The notes: generated by a model from the letters alone, not told the origin. Shown: positions 26,313-34,399, counted from the stretch's first letter. The stretch: 36,046 bases of DNA from Hyphomonas sp. L-53-1-40 (GCF_000682775.1 NZ_AWFI01000005.1:1-36046), one strand, 5' to 3'. Program-made: numbers and translations.

Positions 26313-27212
26313 TTACGGGTGCTTCTTGCGACGGATGCGCGGCCAGATCAGCTTCAGCCATATCCACAGGAATGCACCGATCAGGATCAACCATGGCAGG
26401 CCGATGGCAAAGGCGGTGATAACGGCGGCCAGGGCACTCGAGAGGTTGTAGAAGAAGTCCCCGAATGCACTTCCGACAGGTGAGAGTGCGCCTTGCGAGA
26501 CCGGATTGCGCTTGGTCTCGTAGTTCACGCTCAATTGGCTCATCTGAACCCGGAGCATCAAAGTCTTGAGCGATGATTTCAGCGAGTCGATCTCACCGTT
26601 GACCCGGGCGAGCTCCCGCTCCGTCGCCAATAGGTCCCCCAGTTCACCGTCCCGGTTGGCGAGCAACTCCTCCAATCGCTTTTGAAGGGTCTGCTGAGCG
26701 TTCAGGCGGGCATCGGTGTCAATGATCGAAACGGTAAGGTCCTCGGCCGTTGTCTGGCGATTGGTGATGTCCCCATTGGCTTGCTCGGCCTCGGCGTCGA
26801 CGTCCTTCAGGAATGTCTCGATCCAATCCGGCGTTGCCCGGAGCTGGAGCGATGCAGAGGCTTCGTCATCCGAATATGTGTTGAACCAGGAATTCGTCAC
26901 GATACACACCGAGGGGCCAGCTTGGTTACAGGCGGCAATATGGCCCTGCATGACGGGCTCAATGGACTTCACTGGCAGCCGTAATCCGAGTGAGTGCGAA
27001 TAGGCGATGTATTGTTGTGCGGCCTCCTCGGTCTGTCCGTTGCCACCGCCCGCTTTGGAAAATGACCCATCCATAGCCATGTCCTGCTCCATCATCGGAG
27101 ATGGGGCCGGGGGTGCGTTCATCATCGCACGTTCAGCCGACTCGCTGCCAGGACCGCCACATGCCGCCAGCAAGAAGGCGGCGGTCGCAATTATTGGAAT
27201 TTTGATGTTCAT
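26313..27212 (-). CDS. DUF4349 domain lipoprotein
   Basis: A 299-residue DUF4349-family protein. The N-terminus MNIKIPIIATAAFLLAAC ends in a clear LAAC lipobox, so it is predicted to be lipidated at Cys18. A low-complexity Met/Pro region follows. The DUF4349 core has the family-typical RATPDWIETFLKDV, then a coiled coil (TDARLNAQQTLQKRLEELL through ERELARVNGEIDSLKSSLKTL) and VQMSQLSVNYE. A C-terminal transmembrane helix (ALAAVITAFAIGLPWLILIGAFLWIW) ends in basic RIRRKKHP. The double anchor is common in this family. GGAGGGAACG precedes ATG 27212; the frame continues upstream to 27440 but overlaps the carboxyltransferase gene. Function is unknown; related proteins are often near stress or envelope genes. 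Confidence 0.85.
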   Translation of the reverse strand: MNIKIPIIATAAFLLAACGGPGSESAERAMMNAPPAPSPMMEQDMAMDGSFSKAGGGNGQTEEAAQQYIAYSHSLGLRLPVKSIEPVMQGHIAACNQAGPSVCIVTNSWFNTYSDDEASASLQLRATPDWIETFLKDVDAEAEQANGDITNRQTTAEDLTVSIIDTDARLNAQQTLQKRLEELLANRDGELGDLLATERELARVNGEIDSLKSSLKTLMLRVQMSQLSVNYETKRNPVSQGALSPVGSAFGDFFYNLSSALAAVITAFAIGLPWLILIGAFLWIWLKLIWPRIRRKKHP

Positions 27213-27288
27213 CGTTCCCTCCACATCCTTCATGACTTCCACATGAAACCCATAAAATGGCAAGATCAGGTTGGAAATCGGGCAGGGG

Positions 27289-28845
27289 TCAGGGACGGAA
27301 GCCGGTCCGCCGCTCTCCCGGCTCCAGTGTGCGCCAGGCATGGTGAATGAAATCCACGAGCAGGGGACGGGTGTCCCGCGGGTCGATGATTTCCTCGGCA
27401 TAGAAGGATTCTGCTGTACGGAAGGGAGACCGGATCGCATCGAATTTCTTGTAGAGCTGGGCCTTCAGGGCGTCGGGATCCTCGGCCTCGACCAGTTCCT
27501 TGCGGAAGGCGGCCTCGATGCCGCCGGCCATGGGGAGGCTGCCCCAGTCCCCGCTCGGCCAGCAATAGCGCCATTTGGTCCGGCTCTGATTCATCATGGC
27601 GGACCCGGCGAGGCCATAGGCCTTGCGAATGACGATTGAGCAGACCGGTACATCAGCCTGATAAATGGCTGTCATGGCGCGCACGCCCGCACGGGTCACA
27701 CCAGCGGTTTCCGCCTTCACGCCAACCGCAAAGCCGGGACAGTCGACGAAATGTACGACCGGCAGATGGAATTGCGAACAGAGATCCATGTGGCGAGTGA
27801 CCTTGTCACAGACATCCGCAGTCCATGCGCCGTCGAGGAAGAAGGGGTCACCGGCCAAGATCCCGACAGGATACCCATCCAGACGGGCAAACCCGCAGAC
27901 GATACCCCGACCCCAGTCATGACCGATCTCGAAAAAGCTGTCCGTATCAACACTTGCCTCGACGATTTTCCGCGGCTTGTACGGCGTCTTCCCGTCTGTT
28001 GGCACAATAGAGAGTAGGCTCTCCTCCCGGCGCTCTGGCGAGTCACCAGCCACGACTCGTTCCGGCAGTTCGTGCACCGATGATGGCAGGTAAGACAGGA
28101 AACGGCGGGCTGTTTCGAACGCGTCCGCTTCGGTATCCACGACATTGTCGACTGTGCCATTCTGGCCCTGAATTTTCCAACCGCCCAGTTCTTCCTTGGT
28201 GACATCTTCACCAAGCGCGATGGCGACAGGCGGACCAGCCACGAAAACCTGACTCAATTCCTTGACCATAACAGAGAAATGGCTGGCGGCTACTCGCCCC
28301 GCGCCCATTCCTGCGCAAGGGCCAAGGGCCAATGATACGAAGGGCACTTGTGTCAGGCCATGGGTAATCTCATTCCAACCCGGTGTCTCTGGAATATAGG
28401 TGCGCGGGTCCTTCTCCAGCATCTTGACCGAACCGCCGCCCCCGGTGCCGTCAATCATCTGGACGAGAGGCAGGCGGTACTCGGCCGCCATCTTGATGGC
28501 CTGAACCAATTTCTGCCAGATCGAAGCATCGGCTGCGCCGCCCCGAACAGTGAAATCGTCTGCCAGAATCACTGTCGATCTGCTGTTCAAGGTGGCCCGG
28601 CCCATAACTGAGTTCGAGGGCAGGAAATCGTCCAATTCGTCGTCGGCGCCATAGGTTGCCTTGCCTGCGATCTTGCCGATTTCATGGAAGCTGCCGGGGT
28701 CCGCCAGGAAGGCGACGCGTTCGCGAACCGTCAGCTTTCCACGGCCCCTCTGCCGGGACACGGGCTCCTCGCCGCCCATTTTTTCCGCCAGTCGCTCTCG
28801 GCGACGCAATTCTTCGATCGATTTCTGCCAGCTCATGGCGTCCAA
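27289..28845 (-). CDS. acyl-CoA carboxylase, carboxyltransferase (beta) subunit
   Basis: A 518-residue carboxyltransferase of the propionyl/acetyl/methylcrotonyl-CoA carboxylase beta family, which moves CO2 from carboxybiotin to an acyl-CoA. It has the two crotonase-like halves: N-half (about 20-260) with the oxyanion region MIDGTGGGGSVKML and CAGMGAGRVAASHFSVMV, and C-half (about 275-500) with VHFVDCPGFAVGVKAE, AGVRAMTAIYQADVPVCSIVIRKAYGLAGSAMM and SGDWGSLPMAGGIEAAF. The second half departs from the usual RKAYGGAYDVM and WPTAEIAVMG wording, so the acyl-CoA specificity may be unusual. No biotin carboxylase/carrier (alpha) subunit is adjacent, so the partner must be encoded elsewhere. The ATG at 28845 could be replaced by the Met at codon 4. 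It lies upstream of the DUF4349 gene on the minus strand and divergent from the SCP2 gene. Confidence 0.9.
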   Translation of the reverse strand: MDAMSWQKSIEELRRRERLAEKMGGEEPVSRQRGRGKLTVRERVAFLADPGSFHEIGKIAGKATYGADDELDDFLPSNSVMGRATLNSRSTVILADDFTVRGGAADASIWQKLVQAIKMAAEYRLPLVQMIDGTGGGGSVKMLEKDPRTYIPETPGWNEITHGLTQVPFVSLALGPCAGMGAGRVAASHFSVMVKELSQVFVAGPPVAIALGEDVTKEELGGWKIQGQNGTVDNVVDTEADAFETARRFLSYLPSSVHELPERVVAGDSPERREESLLSIVPTDGKTPYKPRKIVEASVDTDSFFEIGHDWGRGIVCGFARLDGYPVGILAGDPFFLDGAWTADVCDKVTRHMDLCSQFHLPVVHFVDCPGFAVGVKAETAGVTRAGVRAMTAIYQADVPVCSIVIRKAYGLAGSAMMNQSRTKWRYCWPSGDWGSLPMAGGIEAAFRKELVEAEDPDALKAQLYKKFDAIRSPFRTAESFYAEEIIDPRDTRPLLVDFIHHAWRTLEPGERRTGFRP

Positions 28846-29009
28846 TTTCCACGCTTCCGCTACGCGAGGTCAATACGTTTTAAAAACCTGAGCGATTTGA
28901 GGATGCCGCCACGCAACTGAACTAAATCAAGGTAATCTGGCCGTTGCGGGCTTGCATTCTTATAGAAGGAACGGCTTTATCGGCCAAAGTCCATTCAAGG
29001 AGGAATTCA

Positions 29010-29312
29010 ATGGATCTCGCAGAACTCACAGCGAAAGCAGATTCGGCCGTCGAAGCCGGTGGTGACTTCACCAAGAAGGTGAAATTTGACTTCGGTGATG
29101 CAGGCAAGCTCTTCATCGACGGCGTTGCTGGCAAGGCTGACAATTCCGATTCCGATGCCGACGCGACCATCAAGGTCGATTGGGACGACTTCAAGAAGAT
29201 TTCCGAAGGCGCCATGGACCCGACAATGGCATTCATGCAGGGTAAGCTGAAGGTTGAAGGTGACATGTCTGTTGCCATGCAGCTGCAGAACCTGATGAAG
29301 AAGTTCAGCTAA
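29010..29312 (+). CDS. SCP2 sterol-binding domain protein
   Basis: A 100-residue stand-alone SCP2 (sterol carrier protein 2) domain, which binds fatty acyl-CoA or sterol-like lipids in a hydrophobic tunnel; cytosolic. Visible traits are KVKFDFGDAGKLFIDG (strand 1-2), DSDADATIKVDWDDFKKISEG (family-typical, with the D-x-T-I-x-x-x-x-x-D-F pattern) and the C-terminal MDPTMAFMQGKLKVEGDMSVAMQLQNLMKKF, where GKLKVEGDM is the usual motif. AAGGAGGA lies about 6 bases before the ATG at 29010, a strong site that fixes this start; the frame reaches further upstream to 28944. It is divergent from the carboxyltransferase gene and upstream of the lipase-like gene, separated by a terminator-like stem. Confidence 0.9.
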   Translation: MDLAELTAKADSAVEAGGDFTKKVKFDFGDAGKLFIDGVAGKADNSDSDADATIKVDWDDFKKISEGAMDPTMAFMQGKLKVEGDMSVAMQLQNLMKKFS

Positions 29313-29337
29313 TTTCGCTGAATCGAACTTGATCTCT

Positions 29338-29376
29338 GAAGCCGTCCGGGGAAACCTTGGGCGGCTTCTTGCTTTT
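29338..29376 (+). terminator. terminator or attenuator between SCP2 gene and hydrolase gene
   Basis: GAAGCCG-T-CCGGGG, loop AAA, CCTTGG-G-CGGCTTC forms a continuous 14-bp stem including three G-T wobbles (29338-29368), followed by TTGCTTTT. It starts 26 bases after the SCP2 stop. The T-run runs straight into the GAAGG ribosome binding site (29377-29381) of the hydrolase gene, leaving no room for a separate promoter behind it. Confidence 0.65.
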
Positions 29377-29387
29377 GAAGGTCCATT

Positions 29388-30341
29388 ATGACGACGCGTC
29401 CCCACACACTGGACAGCTCCTTTGTGCTGATCCCGGACAATCCGCCTCCAAGCGGGGCGGAAATACTCTGGTTCAAGGGGACCGACGGACGCAACCTGCG
29501 CGCCTGCGTGGCCCCTGCGCTTTCAAAGTCTGGTCCGCGTGGCACGGCGATAGTGTGCCCGGGTCGGACGGAGTTCATCGAGAAATACTTTGAGGTCGGA
29601 CGAGAACTGCAGACCCTAGGCTTTGCCGTTGTGATTCTTGATTGGCCGGGCCAGGGTCTGTCAGAGCGCCTTCTGGACGATACAAAGAAGGGCCACATAG
29701 ATCGTTTTGAAACCTTTATGGGCGCGCTGGCCAATGGGTTGGATCAGCTCCAGAACCGCCTGCCACGTCCGTATGTATCTCTCGCCCATTCCATGGGAGG
29801 CGCCATCGCATTGGCCGCCATCTCGCAAGGGCTTGTAAAAGTGGACGCTGCAGCATTTTGTGCGCCGATGTGGGGCCTGAAGTCCCGCTTCTTCGGGATG
29901 CGCTATCTTGTCTGGGCCATGCGCGCGACGGGTCGCGCGGGGGACTATGCCATCCAACCCGGTCCGCCAGAGACGTTTGAGACAAATATCGTCACGCATG
30001 ACAAACAGCGTTGGCAAATGCAGCGCGCGCTGATTGATGCGCAGCCTGACTTGGAGCTGGGTCCGGTGACGTGGGGCTGGCTTGGTGCCTCACTCAGTAT
30101 TGTTGATACGTTCAGTAAACCGAAGGCTCTCAACCAGGTGGCCATTCCCATCTTTGTTGCTTCTGCCGAGGAAGAGCAATTGGTCGACAATGCCGCACAC
30201 GAAAAGATTTGCGCGCGGCTGCCAGATTGCGAACATGTGGTCATTGAAGGTGCCATGCATGAAATCCTGATGGAGACCGATACCCGCCGACAGGAATTCT
30301 GGGAGGGGTTTCAGCGATTGCTCAGGCGAGCCAACATATAA
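29388..30341 (+). CDS. alpha/beta hydrolase, monoacylglycerol lipase-like
   Basis: A 317-residue alpha/beta hydrolase of the PldB/monoacylglycerol lipase (serine aminopeptidase S33 fold) group. The core shows the oxyanion region CPGRTEFIEKYFEVGREL, VVILDWPGQGLSERLL (a G-Q-G-x-S phrase typical of these lipases), the nucleophile elbow AHSMGG (Ser at about 136), and a C-terminal PIFVASAEEEQLVD acidic site followed by IEGAMHEILMETD with the catalytic histidine. No signal peptide is visible, so it acts in the cytosol. Likely substrates are lysophospholipids, monoacylglycerols or other esters. GAAGG is 6 bases before the ATG. It is followed by the acyl-CoA ligase gene 20 bases later, and the pair could release and then activate fatty acids (inference). 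Confidence 0.87.
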   Translation: MTTRPHTLDSSFVLIPDNPPPSGAEILWFKGTDGRNLRACVAPALSKSGPRGTAIVCPGRTEFIEKYFEVGRELQTLGFAVVILDWPGQGLSERLLDDTKKGHIDRFETFMGALANGLDQLQNRLPRPYVSLAHSMGGAIALAAISQGLVKVDAAAFCAPMWGLKSRFFGMRYLVWAMRATGRAGDYAIQPGPPETFETNIVTHDKQRWQMQRALIDAQPDLELGPVTWGWLGASLSIVDTFSKPKALNQVAIPIFVASAEEEQLVDNAAHEKICARLPDCEHVVIEGAMHEILMETDTRRQEFWEGFQRLLRRANI

Positions 30342-30361
30342 AAACGTAGCGAGGAAATATT

Positions 30362-31825
30362 ATGCCAGTCCAATCCATGTCGCGCATCATTTCATACTGG
30401 GCAGCAAGACAGGCTGATCGGGTTGCAATCGATCACGAAGGACAGGACATCACTTGGGGTGCGTTCGAAAAGCGCACCAACCGCCTCGCCCGGGCCTATT
30501 CCGAACTGGGTGTAAAACCCGATGATTTTGTCACCATTGCACTGCCGAATGGCATAGAATTCTTCGAGGCATGCTTTGCCGTCTGGAAGTTGGGGGCCAC
30601 ACCTCAACCCATATCTGCCAAATTGCCAAAATCCGAACGGGACCAGATTATTGATCTGGGCAAGCCGTCGCTGGTCGTTGGAGTCGAAACCGGCGCATTT
30701 GAACAGATAGTCTCTGTACCTCAGGGGTTCGTGCCAGGAGAACACTTGTCCGCAGAGCCCCTACCGGAGCTAACAGCCGCTTCTCTGAAAGCGATGACAA
30801 GTGGGGGGTCTACCGGACGGCCGAAGCTGATCGTCTCTGCCCAACCGGCGGCCTGGGATACCGATCTGCCCTATCTGGAAATTCCGCAACAGGGCGCCAT
30901 GCTGGTGCCGGGGCCGCTTTATCATAACGGACCGTTCGTCTGGGCGATGATTGCGCTGTTTCGCGGCTGTACCGTGGCCATCACGACGCGCTTCGATGCC
31001 GAGCAGACTCTCGCGACTTTGGAACGCCTGAAGATCAATATCGTCTATATGGTGCCGACCATGATGCGCCGCATCTGGGCGCTGCCTGAAGATGTACGGA
31101 CAGGTTACGATCTGTCGAGCTTGCAGACGCTCTGGCATTTGGCGGCACCCTGCCCGGCCTGGCTGAAGGAATGCTTCATTGAGTGGCTTGGCGCGGAAGT
31201 GATCTGGGAGCTTTATGCCGGCACCGAAGGGCAGGGAACCACCATGATCCGCGGGGATGAATGGCTGACGCACAAAGGCTCTGTGGGCCGACCCGTTGAG
31301 GCATGCGAAATCAAGATTGTCGGGGAGACGGGCGAGACGCTTCCATCCGGCGAGGTCGGGGAAGTTTTCCTCAGGCCCCTAACGGGGCAGGGCACAACTT
31401 ACCGGTATATCGGGGCCGAGGCCAAATCCATCGAGGGCGGCTGGGAAAGTCTGGGGGATCTCGGATGGATGGATGAGGAAGGATATCTTTACCTGACGGA
31501 TCGGCTTTCAGACATGATCCTGTCGGGCGGGGCGAACATCTACCCCGCCGAAGTGGAGGCCGCGATTGATGCCTATCCGGGGGTCAGGTCATCTGCGGTA
31601 ATTGGCCTGCCGGATGACGATATGGGCGCCCGGCTGCATGCGATCATCGACCGTCCCGAAGGCTCAGTGGACGACGACGCGATGCTTGCACATCTTGCTG
31701 ACCATCTGGTGCGCTACAAGATTCCAAGGAGCTTCGAGTTCGTGCCTGAACCCGTACGCGATGATGCGGGGAAAGTGAGAAGAAAGGCGCTGAGGGAAGC
31801 GCGGATGCAAATGGGCACCGCTTAG
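30362..31825 (+). CDS. AMP-binding acyl-CoA ligase
   Basis: A 487-residue member of the adenylate-forming ANL family that joins a carboxylic acid to CoA at the cost of ATP. Motifs in order are the P-loop MTSGGSTGRPKLI (about 142-154), PGPLYHNGPF, VYMVPTMMRRI, YAGTEGQGT (adenine-binding), GWESLGDLGWMDEEGYLYLTDR with the ribose-binding Asp, SGGANIYPAEVE (hinge region) and the C-terminal DDAGKVRRKALRE with the catalytic lysine. The overall wording resembles the bile-acid/steroid and long-chain FadD-like ligases of actinobacteria and proteobacteria, but the acid cannot be deduced. The protein is somewhat short (usual 500-550). GAGGAAATATT precedes the ATG. It is probably cotranscribed with the hydrolase gene. 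Confidence 0.88.
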   Translation: MPVQSMSRIISYWAARQADRVAIDHEGQDITWGAFEKRTNRLARAYSELGVKPDDFVTIALPNGIEFFEACFAVWKLGATPQPISAKLPKSERDQIIDLGKPSLVVGVETGAFEQIVSVPQGFVPGEHLSAEPLPELTAASLKAMTSGGSTGRPKLIVSAQPAAWDTDLPYLEIPQQGAMLVPGPLYHNGPFVWAMIALFRGCTVAITTRFDAEQTLATLERLKINIVYMVPTMMRRIWALPEDVRTGYDLSSLQTLWHLAAPCPAWLKECFIEWLGAEVIWELYAGTEGQGTTMIRGDEWLTHKGSVGRPVEACEIKIVGETGETLPSGEVGEVFLRPLTGQGTTYRYIGAEAKSIEGGWESLGDLGWMDEEGYLYLTDRLSDMILSGGANIYPAEVEAAIDAYPGVRSSAVIGLPDDDMGARLHAIIDRPEGSVDDDAMLAHLADHLVRYKIPRSFEFVPEPVRDDAGKVRRKALREARMQMGTA

Positions 31826-31895
31826 TTTTCGCTTGTTGCTTGACTTCCCTAGCGGAGCCATAGCTCCCCTGTTGGAAACACAGGAGGAGACCACC

Positions 31896-32900
31896 ATGAA
31901 AGTTGCTGCCGTCAAGAAACCCGGCGGACCGGGAAACCTGATCATAGAAGATCGTCCGGATCCCAAGCCGGCCGTTGGGGAAATACTTGTTCGCATTCAT
32001 GCGAGCAGCCTGAACTATCACGACTTCGTGGTGGTCATGGGCGGCATTCCTACAGATGACGGACGAATACCCATGTCGGATGGTGCGGGTGAAGTCGTAG
32101 CAGTTGGCGAAGGCGTCACTAAATTCAAGTCAGGCGACAAGGTCGTATCGCTGTTTTTCCCCAACTGGCAGGCCGGCGAAATCGAAGCGGCTGGGTTCGC
32201 CAGTGTTCCGGGAGATGGCGCTGATGGCTTCGGCGCGGAACTCGTTGCCGCGCCAGAGACATCCTTCACGCGCATGCCTGAGGGATACTCTTATCAAGAG
32301 GCGGCAACGCTTCCCTGCGCGGCCTTGACGGCATGGCGCGCCCTGATGGTTGAGGCCAAGGTCAAGCCGGGTGACTGGGTGCTGACCCAAGGCACGGGCG
32401 GCGTATCCATTTTCGCCCTCCAGTTTGCCAAGGCGGCTGGGTGCCGCGTGATCTCCACATCATCCTCTGATGAAAAGCTTCAGCGCGTGAAAGAACTGGG
32501 TGCAGATCATGTGATCAATTACAAGGACACGCCTGACTGGGGAAAGGCAGCCAAAGCCCTGACCGGAGGGCGAGGCGTGGACGAGGTTGTCGAGATTGGC
32601 GGGCCAGGCACATTGGCCCAGTCCATAACAGCGTCGCGTCCAGGGGGCCATATTTCCCTTATCGGTGTGCTGACGGGTGTGTCCGGGGAAGTCCCGACAG
32701 CGGCTCTGTTCTCTCTGAACATCACGCTGTCGGGGATAACGGTCGGATCCCGCCGGCATCAGGAAGATATGATTGCCGCCATCGAGGCCAACGGCATCAA
32801 GCCTGTGCTGGACAAGGATTTCCCGCTTACCAAAATTGCTGCCGCCTTTGCCCATCAGGCCAGCCAGCAGCATTTCGGCAAGATTACACTGAGCCTTTAG
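31896..32900 (+). CDS. zinc-free MDR family NAD(P)H oxidoreductase
   Basis: A 334-residue medium-chain dehydrogenase/reductase similar to NADPH:quinone reductase and enoyl reductases. It starts MKVAAVKKPGGPGNL and has the GroES-like substrate domain (about 1-130), then the Rossmann cofactor domain: TQGTGGVSIFALQFAKAAG (about 162-180, with the G-x-G-x-x-x loop as GTGGVSIFA). The usual zinc-ADH catalytic and structural cysteine clusters are missing; the position of GHE reads SDGAGEVV, so a zinc-free reductase is indicated. AGGAGGA about 6 bases before ATG 31896 fixes the start. It ends overlapping the convergent phaB stop by 4 bases. A hairpin GGAGC-CATA-GCTCC (around 31854-31867) lies in the 70-base gap after the ligase gene. 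Confidence 0.88.
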   Translation: MKVAAVKKPGGPGNLIIEDRPDPKPAVGEILVRIHASSLNYHDFVVVMGGIPTDDGRIPMSDGAGEVVAVGEGVTKFKSGDKVVSLFFPNWQAGEIEAAGFASVPGDGADGFGAELVAAPETSFTRMPEGYSYQEAATLPCAALTAWRALMVEAKVKPGDWVLTQGTGGVSIFALQFAKAAGCRVISTSSSDEKLQRVKELGADHVINYKDTPDWGKAAKALTGGRGVDEVVEIGGPGTLAQSITASRPGGHISLIGVLTGVSGEVPTAALFSLNITLSGITVGSRRHQEDMIAAIEANGIKPVLDKDFPLTKIAAAFAHQASQQHFGKITLSL

Positions 32901-33622
32901 GTGGCGATATATTGCGCCCCGTTCACCGTCATGGTGGCGCCAGTGATGAAGGCAGCTTCGTCGCTGGCGAGATAGGCGCACATTGAGGCGATCTCTTCGG
33001 CCTTGCCAAGGCGGCCAACAGGGATCGTCGCAATGATTCCCTCAAGGACTTTTTCCGGAACAGCCTGCACCATCTCGGTGTCGATATAGCCTGGGCAGAC
33101 CGTGTTGACGGTGATGCCTTTCTTCGCGCCTTCCTGGGCCAGTGCCTTGCTGAGGCCGATCAGGCCGGCCTTTGCGGCGGAATAGTTCGCCTGACCAAAC
33201 TGGCCTTTCTGTCCATTGATGGAAGAGATGTTGATGACCCGGCCCCAGCCGCGCTCACGCATGCCCTCCCAGACCTGACGCGTTACATTGAACGCTGATG
33301 TCAGATCGATATCGATCACTTGCTGCCATTGCTCGCGCGTCATCTTGTGGAACGGTGCGTCGCGGGTGACACCGGCATTGTTGACCACGACGTCAACAGG
33401 ACCGAGCTCTTTTTCGATTTGCGCCAGCCCTTCCGTAACGGCATCATAGTCTGCTACGTCGAACTTGTAGCAATTGATCCCGAGTTCTTTTGCGCATTCG
33501 TCAGCGGCCTGCTGGTTGCCGGCGAAATTAGCCGCAACCTTATAGCCCTTGTTTTTTAGTGTTTCACTGATTGCCCGCCCAATACCGCGCGTGCCTCCTG
33601 TGACCAGAGCAACTCTAGTCAT
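32897..33622 (-). CDS. phaB: acetoacetyl-CoA reductase PhaB
   Basis: A 241-residue short-chain dehydrogenase that reduces acetoacetyl-CoA to (R)-3-hydroxybutyryl-CoA with NADPH for polyhydroxybutyrate synthesis. Seen: GGTRGIGRAI (cofactor loop, about 9-18), VVNNAGVTRDAPFHKMTREQW, NISSINGQKGQFGQANYSAAKAG with the catalytic Ser, Tyr and Lys, and VCPGYIDTEMVQAVPEKVL, which with MTREQW-x-x-VID is diagnostic of PhaB over FabG. GGGAGGAAACACGTT precedes the ATG at 33622. It is divergent from phaR with a 151-base promoter region, where palindromic TGC sites are seen. phaA and phaC are not in the window. Confidence 0.94.
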   Translation of the reverse strand: MTRVALVTGGTRGIGRAISETLKNKGYKVAANFAGNQQAADECAKELGINCYKFDVADYDAVTEGLAQIEKELGPVDVVVNNAGVTRDAPFHKMTREQWQQVIDIDLTSAFNVTRQVWEGMRERGWGRVINISSINGQKGQFGQANYSAAKAGLIGLSKALAQEGAKKGITVNTVCPGYIDTEMVQAVPEKVLEGIIATIPVGRLGKAEEIASMCAYLASDEAAFITGATMTVNGAQYIAT

Positions 33623-33670
33623 AACGTGTTTCCTCCCGTTTTGTTTGACGGCAATCAGCTAGCCATTCTG

Positions 33671-33685
33671 TTGCATCGATAGCAA
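33671..33685. promoter_or_regulatory. TTGC-N7-GCAA inverted repeat between phaB and phaR
   Basis: TTGC and GCAA flank ATCGATA. The site is about 50 bases before the phaB start. Its TGC/GCA half-sites match the pair upstream of phaR but with a 7-base spacer, so it is either a weaker PhaR contact or an unrelated repeat. Confidence 0.35.
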
Positions 33686-33724
33686 TAGCACATTGGTCGC
33701 AGGGCAAATTTGTGTCAGACTTGT

Positions 33725-33750
33725 TGCATAGCACAATAATTGCTTCGCAA
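33725..33750. promoter_or_regulatory. two TGC-N3-GCA palindromes, candidate PhaR operators
   Basis: TGC-ATA-GCA (33725-33733) and TTGC-TTC-GCAA (33740-33750) lie 16 bases apart centre to centre, and the second ends 23 bases before the phaR start. PhaR of Rhodobacter and Paracoccus is known to bind TGC-rich palindromes (CTGC-N3-GCAG type) and to repress its own gene, so this is a good candidate for autoregulation. A possible promoter (TTGTGT near 33710 with an A/T-rich -10 around 33733-33740) overlaps the sites. Confidence 0.6.
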
Positions 33751-33773
33751 GTCGGAGAAGCAGAGGGCAGGAC

Positions 33774-34346
33774 ATGGCCAAGGGAAATGGATCAGACGAT
33801 CTGATCATTATCAAGAAGTACGCAAACCGTCGTCTCTACGACACGTCGACATCGTCCTACGTGACGCTTGACCACCTTTCTGAACTCGTCCGGGAAGGGC
33901 GTGACTTTGAGGTGCGGGATGCAAAATCTGGGGCTGACCTGACCCGTCAGGTTCTGACGCAGATTATTTTCGAGAACGAAACAAAGGGCGAAGGCGCGCT
34001 GCCACTGAACTTCTTGCGCCAGTTGATCGGCTTTTATGGCGGCGGGGCCCAGACTTTCCTGCCCTCGTATCTGGAAATGTCCATGAACAGTTTTGCCGAA
34101 GCGCAGAAGGAGTGGCGCAAGGCCGCCAATCCTATGAGCATGTTTGAGCAACAGGCCAAACGCAATATGTCGATGTTCGAAGAGGCGATGAAACTCTTCA
34201 TGCCGACGCTGAAGAACGCACAGTCCCGGAATGGCACAGCTTCCATGAATCCGATGATGGAATATCAGGCGGAGGCGCTTTCCAACATGCAGGCCCAGAT
34301 GGCCGCAATTCAGAAACAATTGTCAGACCTTTACGGAAAAGACTGA
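33774..34346 (+). CDS. phaR: polyhydroxyalkanoate synthesis regulator PhaR
   Basis: A 190-residue DNA-binding repressor that also binds PHA granules, repressing phasin and its own gene when no polymer is present. The N-terminal PHB/PHA DNA-binding domain (about 8-70) is unmistakable: IIKKYANRRLYDTSTSSYVTL followed by LSELVREGRDFEVRDAKSG and LTRQVLTQIIFE. The PHB-accumulation domain (about 75-115) has LPLNFLRQLIGFYGGGAQTFLP. The C-terminal part is Met- and Gln-rich amphipathic helix, probably for granule contact. AGAGGG is about 8 bases before the ATG. A strong terminator follows. The neighbourhood with phaB supports the assignment. Confidence 0.95.
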   Translation: MAKGNGSDDLIIIKKYANRRLYDTSTSSYVTLDHLSELVREGRDFEVRDAKSGADLTRQVLTQIIFENETKGEGALPLNFLRQLIGFYGGGAQTFLPSYLEMSMNSFAEAQKEWRKAANPMSMFEQQAKRNMSMFEEAMKLFMPTLKNAQSRNGTASMNPMMEYQAEALSNMQAQMAAIQKQLSDLYGKD

Positions 34347-34365
34347 CTACCTCTCCAGCTCAAAC

Positions 34366-34399
34366 GAAAAAGGGCCCGCCGGCTGGCAGGCCCTTTTTT
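34366..34399. terminator. intrinsic terminator after phaR
   Basis: AAAAAGGGCC-C-GCC, a GGCT loop, GGC-A-GGCCCTTTTTTT. The main stem is AAGGGCC/GGCCCTT (34370-34376 with 34389-34395), topped by a GCC/GGC inner stem, with a run of seven Ts on the + side and five As before it, so it can work for both convergent genes (phaR and the membrane protein gene). Confidence 0.88.

Noticed and set aside
28930..28972. Possible sigma-54 or EcfG promoter before the SCP2 gene
   Set aside because: GG and GC are spaced wrongly for sigma-54, and the GGAAC at 28968 is followed by GTCC, not CGTT, at the required distance.
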